From contig NZ_CP081153.1 of NCBI RefSeq assembly GCF_025140835.1, forward strand, positions 2,170,001 to 2,234,000: 64,000 nt of DNA, given 5' to 3'. Position 1 is the stretch's first letter, and the number at the start of each line of letters is the position of its first letter. Below, piece after piece: positions 8,898 to 18,726 of this stretch. The notes beneath the pieces are model-generated. The model worked only from the letters and a program-made list of their open reading frames with translations. It had not been told where the DNA came from and did no database searches. This DNA comes from Aliiroseovarius sp. M344. GTDB lineage: Bacteria > Pseudomonadota > Alphaproteobacteria > Rhodobacterales > Rhodobacteraceae. Position numbers and translations under genes: made by a program.

Positions 8898-9482
8898 TCA
8901 CCGGCCAGGCTGCCATGCCCGCTGGCCGGGCAAGTGCAGGCGCAATTGATCGCCCAACTTCAACACACCGGGATGTTCGACCCAGGCGGTAACGCCGCGT
9001 TTTCCTTTGGCCGCGGGCTTGAAGCCGATGCCGTGGCCGGGACGCGCCCGCTCTACCTCGCGGCTGACGAAATTGCAGGGTTGGTTTTCCATATCCACCA
9101 CCAACACCGCGCCACTGTCCGCTTGCAGCCGCGCTGATGGGGGCAGATGGGTGAAATCCGGCAAACCCGCAAGCACCATCGACGCCCCCAGCCAGGTTGG
9201 ATCCAATGCCTCAAGCTTCAAATCGGCTGCAATTTCGGCCAGTTCCTCAGCGGACAGCACAGAAAGCTGCCGGACATTCCGAATTTCCGTGCCAAGTGGA
9301 TACTGGCTTGTCACCCGCGGACAAGAGGACCGTGTCAGGCCCGACCGTGCCTCGCCCACCACGCCTTCGTAAGTCAACTCGACTGTATCGCAGGCAACCG
9401 AGGTCAGTGTTGCGTCGCGGTCAGCGGTTTTACCAAGCCATGTGATTGTGGCGTAGTGGTCGGTTGGAATGAGGGCGGGCAT
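8898..9482 (-). CDS. MOSC-domain protein
   Basis: A 194-residue protein resembling stand-alone MOSC domains (molybdenum cofactor sulfurase C-terminal). It has the GVVGEARSG segment and a conserved Cys in the N-x-P-C-x-F segment near residue 140. MOSC proteins carry sulfur or bind the molybdenum cofactor; the exact substrate is not readable. The ATG is preceded by AAGGAG, which rules out a longer start 20 codons upstream. It is followed by no partner gene of molybdenum metabolism in this window. Confidence 0.75.
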   Translation of the reverse strand: MPALIPTDHYATITWLGKTADRDATLTSVACDTVELTYEGVVGEARSGLTRSSCPRVTSQYPLGTEIRNVRQLSVLSAEELAEIAADLKLEALDPTWLGASMVLAGLPDFTHLPPSARLQADSGAVLVVDMENQPCNFVSREVERARPGHGIGFKPAAKGKRGVTAWVEHPGVLKLGDQLRLHLPGQRAWQPGR

Positions 9483-9575
9483 AATGGCTCCTTCTTGAAA
9501 ATTTTGCGCATCCTGCCAAGCCTTGCCTAAAGTCGCAATCAACCTACCGACCCAACACCGGGACAGGCAGATTGA

Positions 9576-10187
9576 TCAAACCCCGATCTGGCCCGCGAAA
9601 AACATCCACACCGCTACAGCGCCAAGGATCACGGCGAATACGCTGTTAAGCCAGCGGGCATGGGCGGGGCTTCTGAAGCGTGCCAATATCTGATCCCCCA
9701 CCACGGTCCAAAGAAGGAAGGCGATGAAGTTGTTCAGAGCGAAAACCGTCGCGATCCAAATCACGGTCGAGACACCGGGCATCGGAAAGGCCGCCAGAAA
9801 CTGACTGAACATCAAGGCGATGATGACATAGGCTTTGGGGTTGAACACCAAAAGTAGCGCGCCACCAATCGCCCCAATCCCAACCGCATCGCGCCCGTGG
9901 CCTGACAAACCCGCTTGCAAGAACGTCCACGCCAACCATGCCACATAGGCAACCCCTGCCAACCGAAGCGCTGAAAACGCCGTGGGGGCCATATCTATCA
10001 GCGCCGAAAACCCCAGCCCAACGGCAAGGGTCACAATCCAGGTGGCAGCGTGGTAGCCCAGATTGGCGCGCATTGTCGCCCGCAACCCCAACCGAGCCCC
10101 CATCGCCGCGAAAACCATGTTTCCGGGTCCGGGGCTATAGGCCAGAGGGGCCAGAAACAGGATCAACGCGATTGTCGTTTGCAGCAT
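9576..10187 (-). CDS. LysE/RhtB-family amino acid exporter
   Basis: A 203-residue inner-membrane protein with about six hydrophobic segments. The family hallmark SPGPGNMVF follows the first segment, and the NPKAYVI motif lies near the middle. Family members export amino acids such as lysine, homoserine or threonine; the substrate is not predictable. The start used has GGGAGG at good spacing; a 46-residue longer version would run through the ftsH terminator and is rejected. Confidence 0.85.
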   Translation of the reverse strand: MLQTTIALILFLAPLAYSPGPGNMVFAAMGARLGLRATMRANLGYHAATWIVTLAVGLGFSALIDMAPTAFSALRLAGVAYVAWLAWTFLQAGLSGHGRDAVGIGAIGGALLLVFNPKAYVIIALMFSQFLAAFPMPGVSTVIWIATVFALNNFIAFLLWTVVGDQILARFRSPAHARWLNSVFAVILGAVAVWMFFAGQIGV

Positions 10188-10265
10188 GTGAAGCCTCCCT
10201 TCTGACAAAGATGGAAGAACACGCAGGCCAATTCGATCCGTATCCTGCGCAAATCCGGCGGCAAA

Positions 10266-10306
10266 GAAAAAACCCCCGAAGGGCGGAACCTTCGGGGGTT
10301 TGAATT
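10266..10306 (-). terminator. Strong terminator after ftsH
   Basis: A 13-pair perfect stem (AAACCCCCGAAGG with its complement) and a six-base loop, followed on the minus strand by TTTTTTCTTT. It closes the long tol-pal/ftsH run 16 bases after the ftsH stop. Confidence 0.92.
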
Positions 10307-10321
10307 TTTGCGTCGCTGCAA

Positions 10322-12238
10322 TCAAGCGGACGGTTCAGGCTCCAAATCGCCATCGCCTGCCGGCTTGGTCCGCGGCTTGGTCTTGGGAATCGCCGTGAGG
10401 GATGGTGCATTGCCTTCATCCGGCGTGTCGTCGTCTTCGCTTTTTGTCGGGGGATCGCCCTTCATAACCCGCGCGATCTCTTCGCCGGTCAGGGTTTCGT
10501 ACTCCAAAAGCCCTTGCGCAAGGTTTTCCCATTCCGCTTTCTTTTCGGTCAGGATCTTGAACGCGGTCTCGTACCCGGTTTGGATGAAGCGCTTCACTTC
10601 TTCCTCGATCAGCTCTTTGGTATGCGCCGACACCGAGAAACCAGCCGTGTTGCCCGAATACCCCTCGGCCGCTTCGGCATAGTCGATATTGCCAACCTTG
10701 TCGGACATGCCCCAACGCATCACCATGGCGCGCGCCAGACCTGAGGCTTGCTGGATATCACCTGCAGGCCCGTTCGAGACGTTATCTTCACCATACTTGA
10801 TGATTTCGGCAGCTTTACCGGCCATGGTCATGGCAAGCTTTTCTTCACATTCGGAACGATGCCAGTTCAGGCGGTCGATCTCGGGAAGCGACACGACCAT
10901 CCCCAACGCACCACCGCGCGGAATGATCGTCGCCTTATAGACCGGGTCACATTGCGGCAGCGTCAGGCCAACCACGGCATGTCCAGCCTCGTGATAGGCT
11001 GTCTTTTCCTTTTGGTCGTCCGTCAGGACCATCGAGCGTCGCTCGGCCCCCATCATGACCTTGTCTTTCGCGTTCTCGAAATCTTCCATGGTCACAAAGC
11101 GGCGACCAATACGCGCAGCCATCAGGGCGGCTTCGTTCACAAGGTTGGCCAGATCAGCACCGGACATGCCCGGCGTGCCACGCGCGATAATGCGCATGTC
11201 GGCATCTGGGCCCAGCGGAACTTTGCGGGCATGGACGCCCAGAATTTTTTCGCGGCCTTTGATGTCGGGGTTGGGTACAGTAACCTGACGGTCAAAGCGG
11301 CCCGGACGCAGCAGGGCTGGATCCAAAACATCACGACGGTTAGTGGCCGCAAGGATGATCACACCCTCATTGGCCTCGAACCCGTCCATTTCGACCAATA
11401 GTTGGTTCAGCGTCTGTTCGCGTTCGTCGTTACCACCACCGTAGCCTGCGCCACGCGAGCGGCCCACGGCATCAATCTCATCGATAAAGACGATACAAGG
11501 CGCGTTTTTCTTGGCTTGTTCGAACATGTCACGGACGCGACTTGCGCCGACGCCGACAAACATCTCGACGAAATCCGAGCCAGAGATGGTGAAGAAGGGC
11601 ACACCGGCCTCGCCCGCAATCGCGCGCGCCAGCAGCGTTTTACCGGTGCCCGGAGGTCCAACCAGTAGTGCACCTTTCGGAATCTGACCGCCAAGGCGGC
11701 TGAATTTCTGCGGGTTGCGCAGGAATTCGACAATCTCTTCCAACTCTTCCTTGGCCTCATCAATGCCCGCCACATCGTCGAAGGTTACCCGGCCTTCACG
11801 TTCGGTCAGCATCTTGGCTTTGGATTTACCAAAGCCCATGGCCCCACCGCCCCCGCGACCCTGCATCCGGTTCATCATGAAGAACCAGAACCCGATCAGC
11901 AGGATCACCGGCAGAAGCAATGTCATAAGGCTCATGAAGCCCGACTGCTGTTGCGGTTCAGCTTTCAGTTCGACACCCTTATCAAGCAGCAGGTTTGACA
12001 CCTCCGCGTCACGCGGAACGACGGTCTGATACATCTTTCCATCTGCTGATTGATAAATAACTTTTTCACCGTCGATGGTCGCGGTCTTAACCTCGTCCCC
12101 TTCGACAGACGTCACAAATTCCGAATAGCTGACCTGCGATGCTGCCAACCCTGCTTGCCCGTTCGAGAACAGGTTGAACAAGGCCAGGATCAACAGGAAC
12201 AGAACGATCCAGAAAGCGAAATTTCTCGCGTTGCCCAA
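10322..12238 (-). CDS. ftsH: ATP-dependent zinc metalloprotease FtsH
   Basis: A membrane-anchored AAA+ protease that degrades damaged and regulatory proteins. From the start chosen it has 638 residues. Two membrane segments lie at about 8-24 and 101-122, with the periplasmic part between them. Then come Walker A GPPGTGKT (194-201), Walker B FIDEID (251-256), the second region of homology ending RPGRFDR (311-317), and the zinc site HEAGH (416-420). The start is a TTG preceded by AAAGGAG seven bases away, giving the usual N-terminus GNARNF; no ATG fits. A heat-shock-type promoter is seen upstream. It is the last gene of the run. Confidence 0.95.
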   Translation of the reverse strand: MGNARNFAFWIVLFLLILALFNLFSNGQAGLAASQVSYSEFVTSVEGDEVKTATIDGEKVIYQSADGKMYQTVVPRDAEVSNLLLDKGVELKAEPQQQSGFMSLMTLLLPVILLIGFWFFMMNRMQGRGGGGAMGFGKSKAKMLTEREGRVTFDDVAGIDEAKEELEEIVEFLRNPQKFSRLGGQIPKGALLVGPPGTGKTLLARAIAGEAGVPFFTISGSDFVEMFVGVGASRVRDMFEQAKKNAPCIVFIDEIDAVGRSRGAGYGGGNDEREQTLNQLLVEMDGFEANEGVIILAATNRRDVLDPALLRPGRFDRQVTVPNPDIKGREKILGVHARKVPLGPDADMRIIARGTPGMSGADLANLVNEAALMAARIGRRFVTMEDFENAKDKVMMGAERRSMVLTDDQKEKTAYHEAGHAVVGLTLPQCDPVYKATIIPRGGALGMVVSLPEIDRLNWHRSECEEKLAMTMAGKAAEIIKYGEDNVSNGPAGDIQQASGLARAMVMRWGMSDKVGNIDYAEAAEGYSGNTAGFSVSAHTKELIEEEVKRFIQTGYETAFKILTEKKAEWENLAQGLLEYETLTGEEIARVMKGDPPTKSEDDDTPDEGNAPSLTAIPKTKPRTKPAGDGDLEPEPSA

Positions 12239-12299
12239 GGGTATCTCCTTTGAATGCCATGGCGACAAGGCGCAGCCTATCAGGCCACGCTGTGCCACT

Positions 12300-12330
12300 C
12301 TAAAATAGGGATGATCGCAGTATGTTCAAT
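12300..12330 (-). promoter_or_regulatory. Heat-shock (sigma-32 type) promoter of ftsH
   Basis: On the minus strand, ATTG, a 17-base spacer and CCTATTTTAG occur about 60 bases before the ftsH start. The -10 part fits the alphaproteobacterial heat-shock consensus CYTATNTNNG at every position. The -35 part matches CTTG at three of four. It overlaps the tilS stop. ftsH is a classical sigma-32 gene in other bacteria, which fits. Confidence 0.5.
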
Positions 12331-13579
12331 GCGATAAAATCGTTGATAGGAATTCTTCTGTGTCAGGCAAGCGCAAAAGCAGCTTCATTTCGCCAAATCC
12401 GGCAAGCGGGGCGGCGATCACTTGGTCCTGGTGCCAAAGGGCTGGGCCAGCCATCAGGGTGGTCCGGGTCAACCCGGCATCGCGCCAGTTTTCACACTGA
12501 GTGATGCCGTCCCCCAGCGGTTTCACCAGCAAATCCTGCACCTTAGCCGCGTCCGGCGCTTGCAGTACCCAGCGCCCATCCCAAAGCGCACCGGGGTGCG
12601 ACTGGGTCGATGCCACTGCATTCAGCTCGCGCCCGATCACAAGCCCGTCGGATGTGCGCGAGATAAGACAGCCCTGCAACGTGCGGGTTTTCCCTGACAA
12701 AACATCGTTTTCCAAAGCACACAGGGCGGTATATCGCGGCCGGTAAGGTGTCGAAGACACATAATTGATAGCATGTGCCAACAGCCGATGGCGCGTTTCG
12801 GTCGGCAGTTTGCCGAAATCTTCCCGCGCGAAATGCACATCGCCGCCTTGCACCTGCGCAATCCTTCGCGCGGAATCATGTGCCAACCACGACAAGGCAT
12901 CGCGCGCGCCTGCCATCCGGTCCGCCGTTTCGGTCAACCGTGCACGATCCAGTCCGATATGCGACAATTGCTGCATCGCTTGCCGCACCCGGACCCGATC
13001 AAACTGCGTGTCATCGTTCGACGGATCCTCGACCCAGTGTTGCCCGAGTTTAACCAACACGTTGCGCAAGGTCGCCCGGTCAGTGGCCAAAAGAGGTCGC
13101 ATCCACTGCACCCCCCGGTCCCTCCAGTCGGAGCGCATGGTGGCCAAACCATCCACGCCCGACCCACGCGCAAGCCGCATGACAAATGTCTCTGCCTGAT
13201 CATCCGCTGTGTGGCCCAACAGGACCGCATCAAGCTTCAGCCGCTTTGCCCATTCGGCAAGCAGGTCATAGCGGGCCCGGCGGGCGGCATCCTGCAGATT
13301 TCCTTCGGGGCTGTTCTGCCATACCAATGTCTCGTGCTGCACACTCAGACTCGCACAGGTATCATGCACCAATTGCGCCTCGTCCGCTGCGTCAGGTCGC
13401 AACCGATGGTCGACCGTCGCCGCAAACAGTGCGGCTCCATGCGCGCTGCACCAGTTTTTCGCAAGCCGCAAAAGCGCCATGCTGTCACCCCCGCCCGATA
13501 CGGCAACACCCAAACGCAAAACGGGCCCGCCTGCGCGGACCCGATGCAGGGCGTCTGCCAGATCAGCGTCAGGCGTCAT
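12326..13579 (-). CDS. tilS: tRNA(Ile)-lysidine synthetase
   Basis: A 417-residue TilS. It attaches lysine to C34 of the CAU-anticodon isoleucine tRNA so that it reads AUA. The PP-loop SGGGDS is at 28-33, and the N-type ATPase region continues through HRLRPDAADEA and LGHTADDQAET. The C-terminal part is short and diverged, as in other alphaproteobacteria. The ATG overlaps the cpoB stop as ATGA, so translation is probably coupled; a GTG two codons earlier is less likely. The pair tilS-ftsH downstream of tol-pal is a common Rhodobacterales order. Confidence 0.92.
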   Translation of the reverse strand: MTPDADLADALHRVRAGGPVLRLGVAVSGGGDSMALLRLAKNWCSAHGAALFAATVDHRLRPDAADEAQLVHDTCASLSVQHETLVWQNSPEGNLQDAARRARYDLLAEWAKRLKLDAVLLGHTADDQAETFVMRLARGSGVDGLATMRSDWRDRGVQWMRPLLATDRATLRNVLVKLGQHWVEDPSNDDTQFDRVRVRQAMQQLSHIGLDRARLTETADRMAGARDALSWLAHDSARRIAQVQGGDVHFAREDFGKLPTETRHRLLAHAINYVSSTPYRPRYTALCALENDVLSGKTRTLQGCLISRTSDGLVIGRELNAVASTQSHPGALWDGRWVLQAPDAAKVQDLLVKPLGDGITQCENWRDAGLTRTTLMAGPALWHQDQVIAAPLAGFGEMKLLLRLPDTEEFLSTILSH

Positions 13580-14409
13580 TGGCACCCAAGGCTGGCCCGC
13601 GCCGCTTGCGCATCGTCGACCGCTGGCGTGCCGGGGAACCGTTTTCCAACTTCGCTCAATGTCGCACAGGCTTCGGAAATCTGCCCCAATGCGCCCAGAG
13701 CATTGCCCAACCGGAACAACGCATCAGGCGCTCGGTCGCTGTTGGGAGCGCCGGAAAAGGCGTTCAGATATGACCGCGCCGCAGATTTGATGTCACCCTG
13801 CCCCGTCAAAGCCTCTCCACGCTGGAAATGCGCTTCGGCTGTCAGTGGCCCACCGGGATAGGTTTCAATGAAGGTTTCGTAAAGCGCGGCAGCGGCATCG
13901 AAATCCCCTGCCTCTAACGCGGCGCCGGCGGCGTCGAAATCCTGCTTCTCACCCACGGCAAGCTCGGTTGCCAAGGGTTGTGCGGGTTCCGGGGCGGCGA
14001 CAGGCCCTACTGGAACCTCTCCCCCGCCAAGGGTTGAGGTTTCGCCAAGTTTCGAGACGTCGCCACCTTCCAATTCGACCAAGCGGAACTCAAGATCGCC
14101 AAGGCGGTTCGTGCCATCCTTAACGATCGAGTTGATGCGGAATTCCAGCTGTTCGGTCTGACCGGTCAGACGCGACAATTCGCTTTCGATCACGGCGATC
14201 CGCTCGGTCAAGCTGCCGGACCCGGTTGCGACATTTGCCGCCCCCGTGGTGGACAGCTCTGTCCTGAGTTTCTGAACTTCGACATACAGGATCGACATCT
14301 CTTGCCGGATATCGGCAAGAGATTGTGCGCGGTCCTGCGCTGAGGCCGAAGCCACCAACGCAATCGACAGGCTTAGGGCGGCGGCGGTCAGTCGGGGGAA
14401 ACGCAACAT
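13576..14409 (-). CDS. cpoB: Cell division coordinator CpoB (Tol-Pal system protein YbgF)
   Basis: A 277-residue periplasmic protein. A Sec signal peptide covers about 1-24, ending in ASA. A coiled-coil region follows (about 25-110), with heptad-like Leu/Ile positions. A linker rich in Pro/Glu/Gly precedes three TPR-type repeats (about 155-275) with the pattern ALxxGDFDAAAxxYExFIxxYP. CpoB links Tol energy state to cell wall synthesis at division. It sits directly after pal, the conserved position. GAGGAAG precedes the ATG. Confidence 0.92.
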   Translation of the reverse strand: MLRFPRLTAAALSLSIALVASASAQDRAQSLADIRQEMSILYVEVQKLRTELSTTGAANVATGSGSLTERIAVIESELSRLTGQTEQLEFRINSIVKDGTNRLGDLEFRLVELEGGDVSKLGETSTLGGGEVPVGPVAAPEPAQPLATELAVGEKQDFDAAGAALEAGDFDAAAALYETFIETYPGGPLTAEAHFQRGEALTGQGDIKSAARSYLNAFSGAPNSDRAPDALFRLGNALGALGQISEACATLSEVGKRFPGTPAVDDAQAARASLGCQ

Positions 14410-14435
14410 CCGAACTTCCTCTATTTGGTCGTGGC

Positions 14436-14942
14436 TCAGCTTGTGGCCGCGCCAGCGGCCAGAACTGTCACAGCCCGGCGGTTCTTGGAATAGCAAAGCT
14501 CATCTGAACAAATCTCAAGCGGGCGTTCCTTGCCATAGCTGACTGTTTGCAGGCGGTTCGGGGCCACGCCACGTTCAATCAGGTAATTCTGCACGGTCGA
14601 GGCGCGACGCGCGCCCAGTGCGAGGTTGTATTCTCGCGTGCCTTGTTCATCTGCGTGCCCTTCGATCACCGCGGTATAAGCGGTGTTTTCCATCAGCCAT
14701 GCGGCCTGCTTGGTCAAAAGGTCTGCACCTTCCGGATTAAGCGAGGATTGATCGACAGCAAACAGCACGCGATCCCCGATGGTTTGTTGGAAATACGCGG
14801 GTGATTTGGGGTCAGACGGGCTGCCCGCCACATAGTCACTGCCCAGTCCGGCAGTGCCATATTCGTCGCCCAAGCGGTCTTTTGAGCAGGCTGAAAGCGC
14901 CATAGCACCCACAACCAGCGTAGCCATTGCAAAACGGTTCAT
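14436..14942 (-). CDS. pal: Peptidoglycan-associated lipoprotein Pal
   Basis: A 168-residue outer-membrane lipoprotein. The lipobox LSAC puts the lipidated Cys at 19. The OmpA-like peptidoglycan-binding domain fills the rest, with IEGHADEQGTREYN and the ALGARRA segment that bind diaminopimelate. Pal anchors the outer membrane to the wall and is pulled by TolB/TolA at constriction. Further in-frame starts exist upstream; this one gives a normal lipoprotein signal and has AGGA before it. It lies between tolB and cpoB. Confidence 0.95.
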   Translation of the reverse strand: MNRFAMATLVVGAMALSACSKDRLGDEYGTAGLGSDYVAGSPSDPKSPAYFQQTIGDRVLFAVDQSSLNPEGADLLTKQAAWLMENTAYTAVIEGHADEQGTREYNLALGARRASTVQNYLIERGVAPNRLQTVSYGKERPLEICSDELCYSKNRRAVTVLAAGAATS

Positions 14943-15090
14943 GATCGATCCTGTATCCATTTTCTCGCCCACCCTTTGGTCAGGCAGGCCATTTGTTGCT
15001 CGTTGGCGTTAGCTTAGCAGCAAAAACGCCGTTTGGAAACGGATCGGCACTGGCCCGCTGGCAAGGGCCGATCCCTGCGCAATTTTGCGC

Positions 15091-16455
15091 TTATTTCAAC
15101 AGAGGCGACCACGCCGGGTCTGACGCTGCGCCTTCGGTGACCACCCGTCGCAAATTGCGGCCCGAGATGTCGACCGAATACAATGACGGTGCGCCCGTCG
15201 CCCCTTGGCTTTCACGGGTAAACATAATCACCCGACCATTGGGTGCCCAGGTTGGGCCTTCATCCAGGAACGAGGCTGTTAAAAGCCGTTCCTCTGATCC
15301 ATCCGTGCGCATGACACCAATGTGGAAGCGGCCGGCATTTTGCTTGGTGAAAGCGATCAGATCGCCGCGCGGCGACCAGACGGGAGTGCCGTAACGCCCT
15401 TGCCCGAAGCTGATCCGCGCCGCTTCGCCACCGCCAGCAGGCATGACGTAAAGCTGCGGTGTGCCGGACCGGTCGCTTTCAAAAACGATCTGGCTGCCGT
15501 CCGGTGAAAAGCTGGGCGCAGTTTCGATGGACGGGGTCGACGTCAAGCGACGCGGATTGCCGCCGTTGATGTCCATCGCATAAATGTCGGTGTTGCCCCC
15601 TGAGGACAAGGAATAGACGACCGTTCGACCGTCTGGCGAAAAGCGCGGCGCAAAGGTCATCGTGCCTTGCTGCTGTGACAAAACCTGACGCCCGACCGTG
15701 GCGACATCCAGAACATATACCTGCGGGAAGCCGGTCTCATAACTGGTGTAAAGCACCCTGTCGCCGGTCGGCGAGAAGCGCGGGGCCAACACCAGCGCCG
15801 AACTGTCGGTCAGATATTGAACATTCGCGCCGTCGTAATCCATGACCGCAAGCCGCTTGCGCTTTGCATTTTTCGGGCCGGTTTCCGCGACAAACACGAC
15901 GCGGCTGTCAAAATAGCCGCTTTCGCCGGTGATGCGGCTATAGACGATGTCGGCGACCTTATGTGCCACACGGCGCCATGACCCAATGGACCCCGAAAAC
16001 TGAAGCCCCTCACCCAGAGGTTGGCCCGAAAACACGTCATAGACGCGGAATTTGACATTGATGCTGTCACCAGACGCGGACACCGCGCCGGTGATCAAAG
16101 CCTGCGCATTGATCGCCTTCCAATCGGCATAGGCGACCGGGCTAGCAAAGCTTGTGACGCCCGACACGAACGCGTCGGCCGGGATTTCGCGAAACAGCCC
16201 GGTGCCCGCCAGATCGGCTGCCACCACGCGCGCGATGGAGCTTGCATATTCGCCAGCCGCGCCATTCTCGTCCTGAAAATCAGGGACCGCGAATGGCAAG
16301 GGCTCGATCACACCATCAGTGATTTCGATCCGCAATGGCCCTTGAGCCTCAGCCGGTCGGCTCAGTCCAAGCACGCTGGCGGCGGCCACAATCATGACAG
16401 CCAAAACTGCGCCAAACGATCTTTCGAGGATCAGTTTCTTGAGGTTAATGCTCAT
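15091..16455 (-). CDS. tolB: Tol-Pal system beta-propeller protein TolB
   Basis: A 454-residue periplasmic protein. A signal peptide spans about 1-37, ending AEA. It is followed by the N-terminal alpha/beta domain and a six-bladed propeller of TolB/PD40-type repeats. The repeats show as [39 protein letters not shown] and GPTWAPNGR. TolB binds Pal and the TolA C-terminus. Its ATG overlaps the cutC stop as ATGA, so it is translationally coupled to cutC, an unusual neighbour. The gap to pal is about 150 bases. Confidence 0.96.
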   Translation of the reverse strand: MSINLKKLILERSFGAVLAVMIVAAASVLGLSRPAEAQGPLRIEITDGVIEPLPFAVPDFQDENGAAGEYASSIARVVAADLAGTGLFREIPADAFVSGVTSFASPVAYADWKAINAQALITGAVSASGDSINVKFRVYDVFSGQPLGEGLQFSGSIGSWRRVAHKVADIVYSRITGESGYFDSRVVFVAETGPKNAKRKRLAVMDYDGANVQYLTDSSALVLAPRFSPTGDRVLYTSYETGFPQVYVLDVATVGRQVLSQQQGTMTFAPRFSPDGRTVVYSLSSGGNTDIYAMDINGGNPRRLTSTPSIETAPSFSPDGSQIVFESDRSGTPQLYVMPAGGGEAARISFGQGRYGTPVWSPRGDLIAFTKQNAGRFHIGVMRTDGSEERLLTASFLDEGPTWAPNGRVIMFTRESQGATGAPSLYSVDISGRNLRRVVTEGAASDPAWSPLLK

Positions 16456-17168
16456 GCGCCCAATTCCCTCTTCATTTGTTTCACTCGGTTCTTACAGGTT
16501 TCTTTGCGTCCACCGTGAGGGGAGAAATTTGAAAACCTCTCCCCTTCGGACGCAGTAACAGCGCAAGAAGCATGTACTTCGACAACCCCCGTCTGCGCCA
16601 CGAAATCAGAAATATTGTCTTCTGTCAGCCCGCTACCGGGCATTATGGTGATCCGACCAGCCGCTTGCTGGACCATGGCGCGGATCATTTCGGTGCCTTC
16701 AACCGCCGCCGCAGCCCCGCCCGACGTCAATACGCGTTCAAATCCCAGCGCAATCGCCTGTTCCAGCGCCGCCAACGGATCCGGCACAATATCGATCACG
16801 CGATGCAGCGTTGCCCCCAGCCCTTCCGCAGCGGCCAGAAGACGTCCCAGCACACGGGTGTCCAATGTGCCGTCAGGATTCTGTGCGCCAAGGACAACCC
16901 CGGCCAGATCCGCTTCTTTTACGGCGGCGATATCATCCAGCATGACCTGGATCTCCGCTTCTGAATAGACAAACAAACCACACCGGGGTCGGATCATCGC
17001 GTAGGACGGGACGCCCAGCCCCGCTGCCGCAACCATCAGCCCGGTCGATGGCGTCAGTCCCCCTTCGGACAATGCAGCGCACAGCTCCATCCGGTCTGCC
17101 CCGCCAGCTTGCGCCGCGATGGCCCCGTCGATCGTATCCACACAGACTTCCAATTTGCGAGGCATCAT
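16452..17168 (-). CDS. cutC: CutC-family copper homeostasis protein
   Basis: A 238-residue TIM-barrel protein of the CutC family. The N-terminal [21 protein letters not shown] and the PRCGLFVYS segment are typical, as is ITIMPGSGL near residue 190. CutC was named for copper tolerance but its biochemical role is uncertain. Here it lies between tolA and tolB and overlaps both by ATGA, so it is embedded in the Tol-Pal operon. A second Met follows immediately after the first; the first gives the 4-base overlap with tolA and is preferred. Confidence 0.9.
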   Translation of the reverse strand: MMPRKLEVCVDTIDGAIAAQAGGADRMELCAALSEGGLTPSTGLMVAAAGLGVPSYAMIRPRCGLFVYSEAEIQVMLDDIAAVKEADLAGVVLGAQNPDGTLDTRVLGRLLAAAEGLGATLHRVIDIVPDPLAALEQAIALGFERVLTSGGAAAAVEGTEMIRAMVQQAAGRITIMPGSGLTEDNISDFVAQTGVVEVHASCAVTASEGERFSNFSPHGGRKETCKNRVKQMKRELGA

Positions 17169-18232
17169 TTGATCCTCATCTTTTCGGGATTGAAGGTCAT
17201 CTCGATTTCCTGCCACTGGCCGTATTTTTCGGCCGGCAGGTCAAAACCAGCCGCGCCACAGCGAATGATCGCGCGCCGGGCGGCTTGAAACGCTGTGTTG
17301 GCCGCGCCTTCCGACGGGCCTTCCCATGATGCCATGCGGATGCCCTCGGGCTTGCCGTCGCGGCTCATCGAGACCATGACGACCACGGTGGTGGACAACG
17401 CGTCGGTCGAGCTTGAGCCAAGGTTCCAGCACCGGCTGACCGCGACCCGCAGCCCGTCTTTCTCGCCGCGGGTAAGCGGCGGGCCCTCGGGCACGTCCTC
17501 CGCCGGGCTGTCAGTTTCCCCGCCAGCCACCTGTTCGGCCACAGCCGCCGCGATCGCCGCTGCATTATTCGCAGGCGCAGGCGTTTCGGTGGGTGTTTCG
17601 GCTGGCGTCTCTGGTTCAGCAGTTTCAACGGGCGCGGGGCGGTTCGGTCTGCTTTTCGGCCGCGCAGAGGTCGCGGGGGCCAAAGACGGGTCTTCCACCG
17701 GCTCTTCCGCCTCGGTCACAATCTCGGTCGTGGCTTCAGGCGGCGCGGTTGGCGTCACCTCTTCCGGCACCGGCTCGGGTGTAGGCTCAGGCGAGGGTTC
17801 GGGTGCGGTGACCACTTCGGGCGCTTCTTCAACGGGCGTTTCCGGCGCGGGCGCTGGGGTCGGCGCCACGCGAGGCGCAGGTGCCGGTGGGGCAGTTTCG
17901 GGTTCGGGAACGGGTTCCGGCTCGGGTGCAGGTTCAGGTTCCGGGGTCGGTGCAGGCTCTGGTTCCGGCTCTGGTTCTGGTGCGGGTTCCGGTTCGGGCG
18001 CAGGCGCAGGTTCCGGCTCGGGTGTCGGGCGTGGTGCAGGCGGCGTGTCATCTTCGGTTGCGGCCTCACCTTTCGGCGCGCTTAACGCTGCAAATTCATC
18101 TTCCGAGATGATCGACACATCAGATACTTGCACAAACTCTTCATCGTCGGAGAAGTTGAACACTCCGCCGAATAGCACCCACAGGATCAGAATCCCGTGG
18201 ACAGATGCCGAGATGTAAAGACCTCTGCGCAT
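17165..18232 (-). CDS. tolA: TolA-type cell envelope integrity protein
   Basis: A 355-residue inner-membrane protein that transmits force from TolQR across the periplasm. One membrane anchor lies at about 7-25. A long Pro/Glu/Ala spacer (about 62-220) is dominated by PEPEPAP repeats rather than the Ala/Lys helix of E. coli TolA. A C-terminal TonB/TolA-like domain (about 255-355) carries Cys269 and Cys325, which could form the disulfide seen in family members. It follows tolR with ten bases between, and precedes cutC with ATGA overlap. Confidence 0.88.
   Translation of the reverse strand: MRRGLYISASVHGILILWVLFGGVFNFSDDEEFVQVSDVSIISEDEFAALSAPKGEAATEDDTPPAPRPTPEPEPAPAPEPEPAPEPEPEPEPAPTPEPEPAPEPEPVPEPETAPPAPAPRVAPTPAPAPETPVEEAPEVVTAPEPSPEPTPEPVPEEVTPTAPPEATTEIVTEAEEPVEDPSLAPATSARPKSRPNRPAPVETAEPETPAETPTETPAPANNAAAIAAAVAEQVAGGETDSPAEDVPEGPPLTRGEKDGLRVAVSRCWNLGSSSTDALSTTVVVMVSMSRDGKPEGIRMASWEGPSEGAANTAFQAARRAIIRCGAAGFDLPAEKYGQWQEIEMTFNPEKMRIK
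17873..18037 (-). repeat. Degenerate Pro-Glu codon repeats in tolA
   Basis: The coding sequence for about residues 66-120 of the TolA-like protein consists of irregular repeats of Pro-Glu and Pro-Ala codons (GGTTCCGG/GGCTCGGG on the plus strand). Units are not of constant length, so this is low-complexity protein sequence, not a CRISPR or minisatellite of fixed period. Confidence 0.8.
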
Positions 18233-18242
18233 ACGCTCTGCC

Positions 18243-18725
18243 CTAGTTGTCCGTGCCGGTCAGGCTTGGGCCGCCACCTTCGGTCACAAATCCGATCGAC
18301 GTGAAACCCGCCGCGTTCAGCGCGCCCATGATTTGGGCGATCGCATCCCATTCCACCTGCCCGTCAGCGCGCAGGAACACCTTGTTGTCGGTGCGTTCTG
18401 CGGCCACGGCGCGCAGTTTGGTGATCAGCTCGTCCCGCGCAATCTCTGCAGTTTGCAGGAAAACCTGGCCATCTTCGGTGATGGTGATCGCCAGCGGATC
18501 TTCATCAGGCGCATCCAGCGATTTGGCGGCTGTTTTCGACAGTTCGACGGGCACGCCCACGACCATCAACGGCGCGGCCACCATGAAAATGATCAGCAGC
18601 ACCAGCATCACGTCCACGAAGGGTGTGATGTTGATTTCTGCCATGACCCGGCGATGCTTGCCACGACGACGCCCGCGACGGGCGCGTCGATCCGCCCCCC
18701 CGCTTTGTTGCACACCCGCACCCAT
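18243..18725 (-). CDS. tolR: Protein TolR
   Basis: A 160-residue ExbD/TolR protein of the proton-driven Tol motor. A basic N-terminal stretch (RRARRGRRRGKHRR) precedes NITPFVDVMLVLLIIFMV, whose Asp in the membrane segment is the proton-channel residue. The periplasmic domain continues to the end. An upstream in-frame start would place it inside tolQ; the ATG used starts two bases after the tolQ stop. Partner genes tolQ and tolA flank it. Confidence 0.95.
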   Translation of the reverse strand: MGAGVQQSGGADRRARRGRRRGKHRRVMAEINITPFVDVMLVLLIIFMVAAPLMVVGVPVELSKTAAKSLDAPDEDPLAITITEDGQVFLQTAEIARDELITKLRAVAAERTDNKVFLRADGQVEWDAIAQIMGALNAAGFTSIGFVTEGGGPSLTGTDN

Positions 18726-18726
18726 A

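Noticed and set aside
17295..18218. Ser/Gly-rich frame and repeat array opposite tolA, looking like a repeat protein or CRISPR-like array
   Set aside because: It is the reverse reading of Pro-Glu codons in tolA. The units are irregular and there are no spacers.
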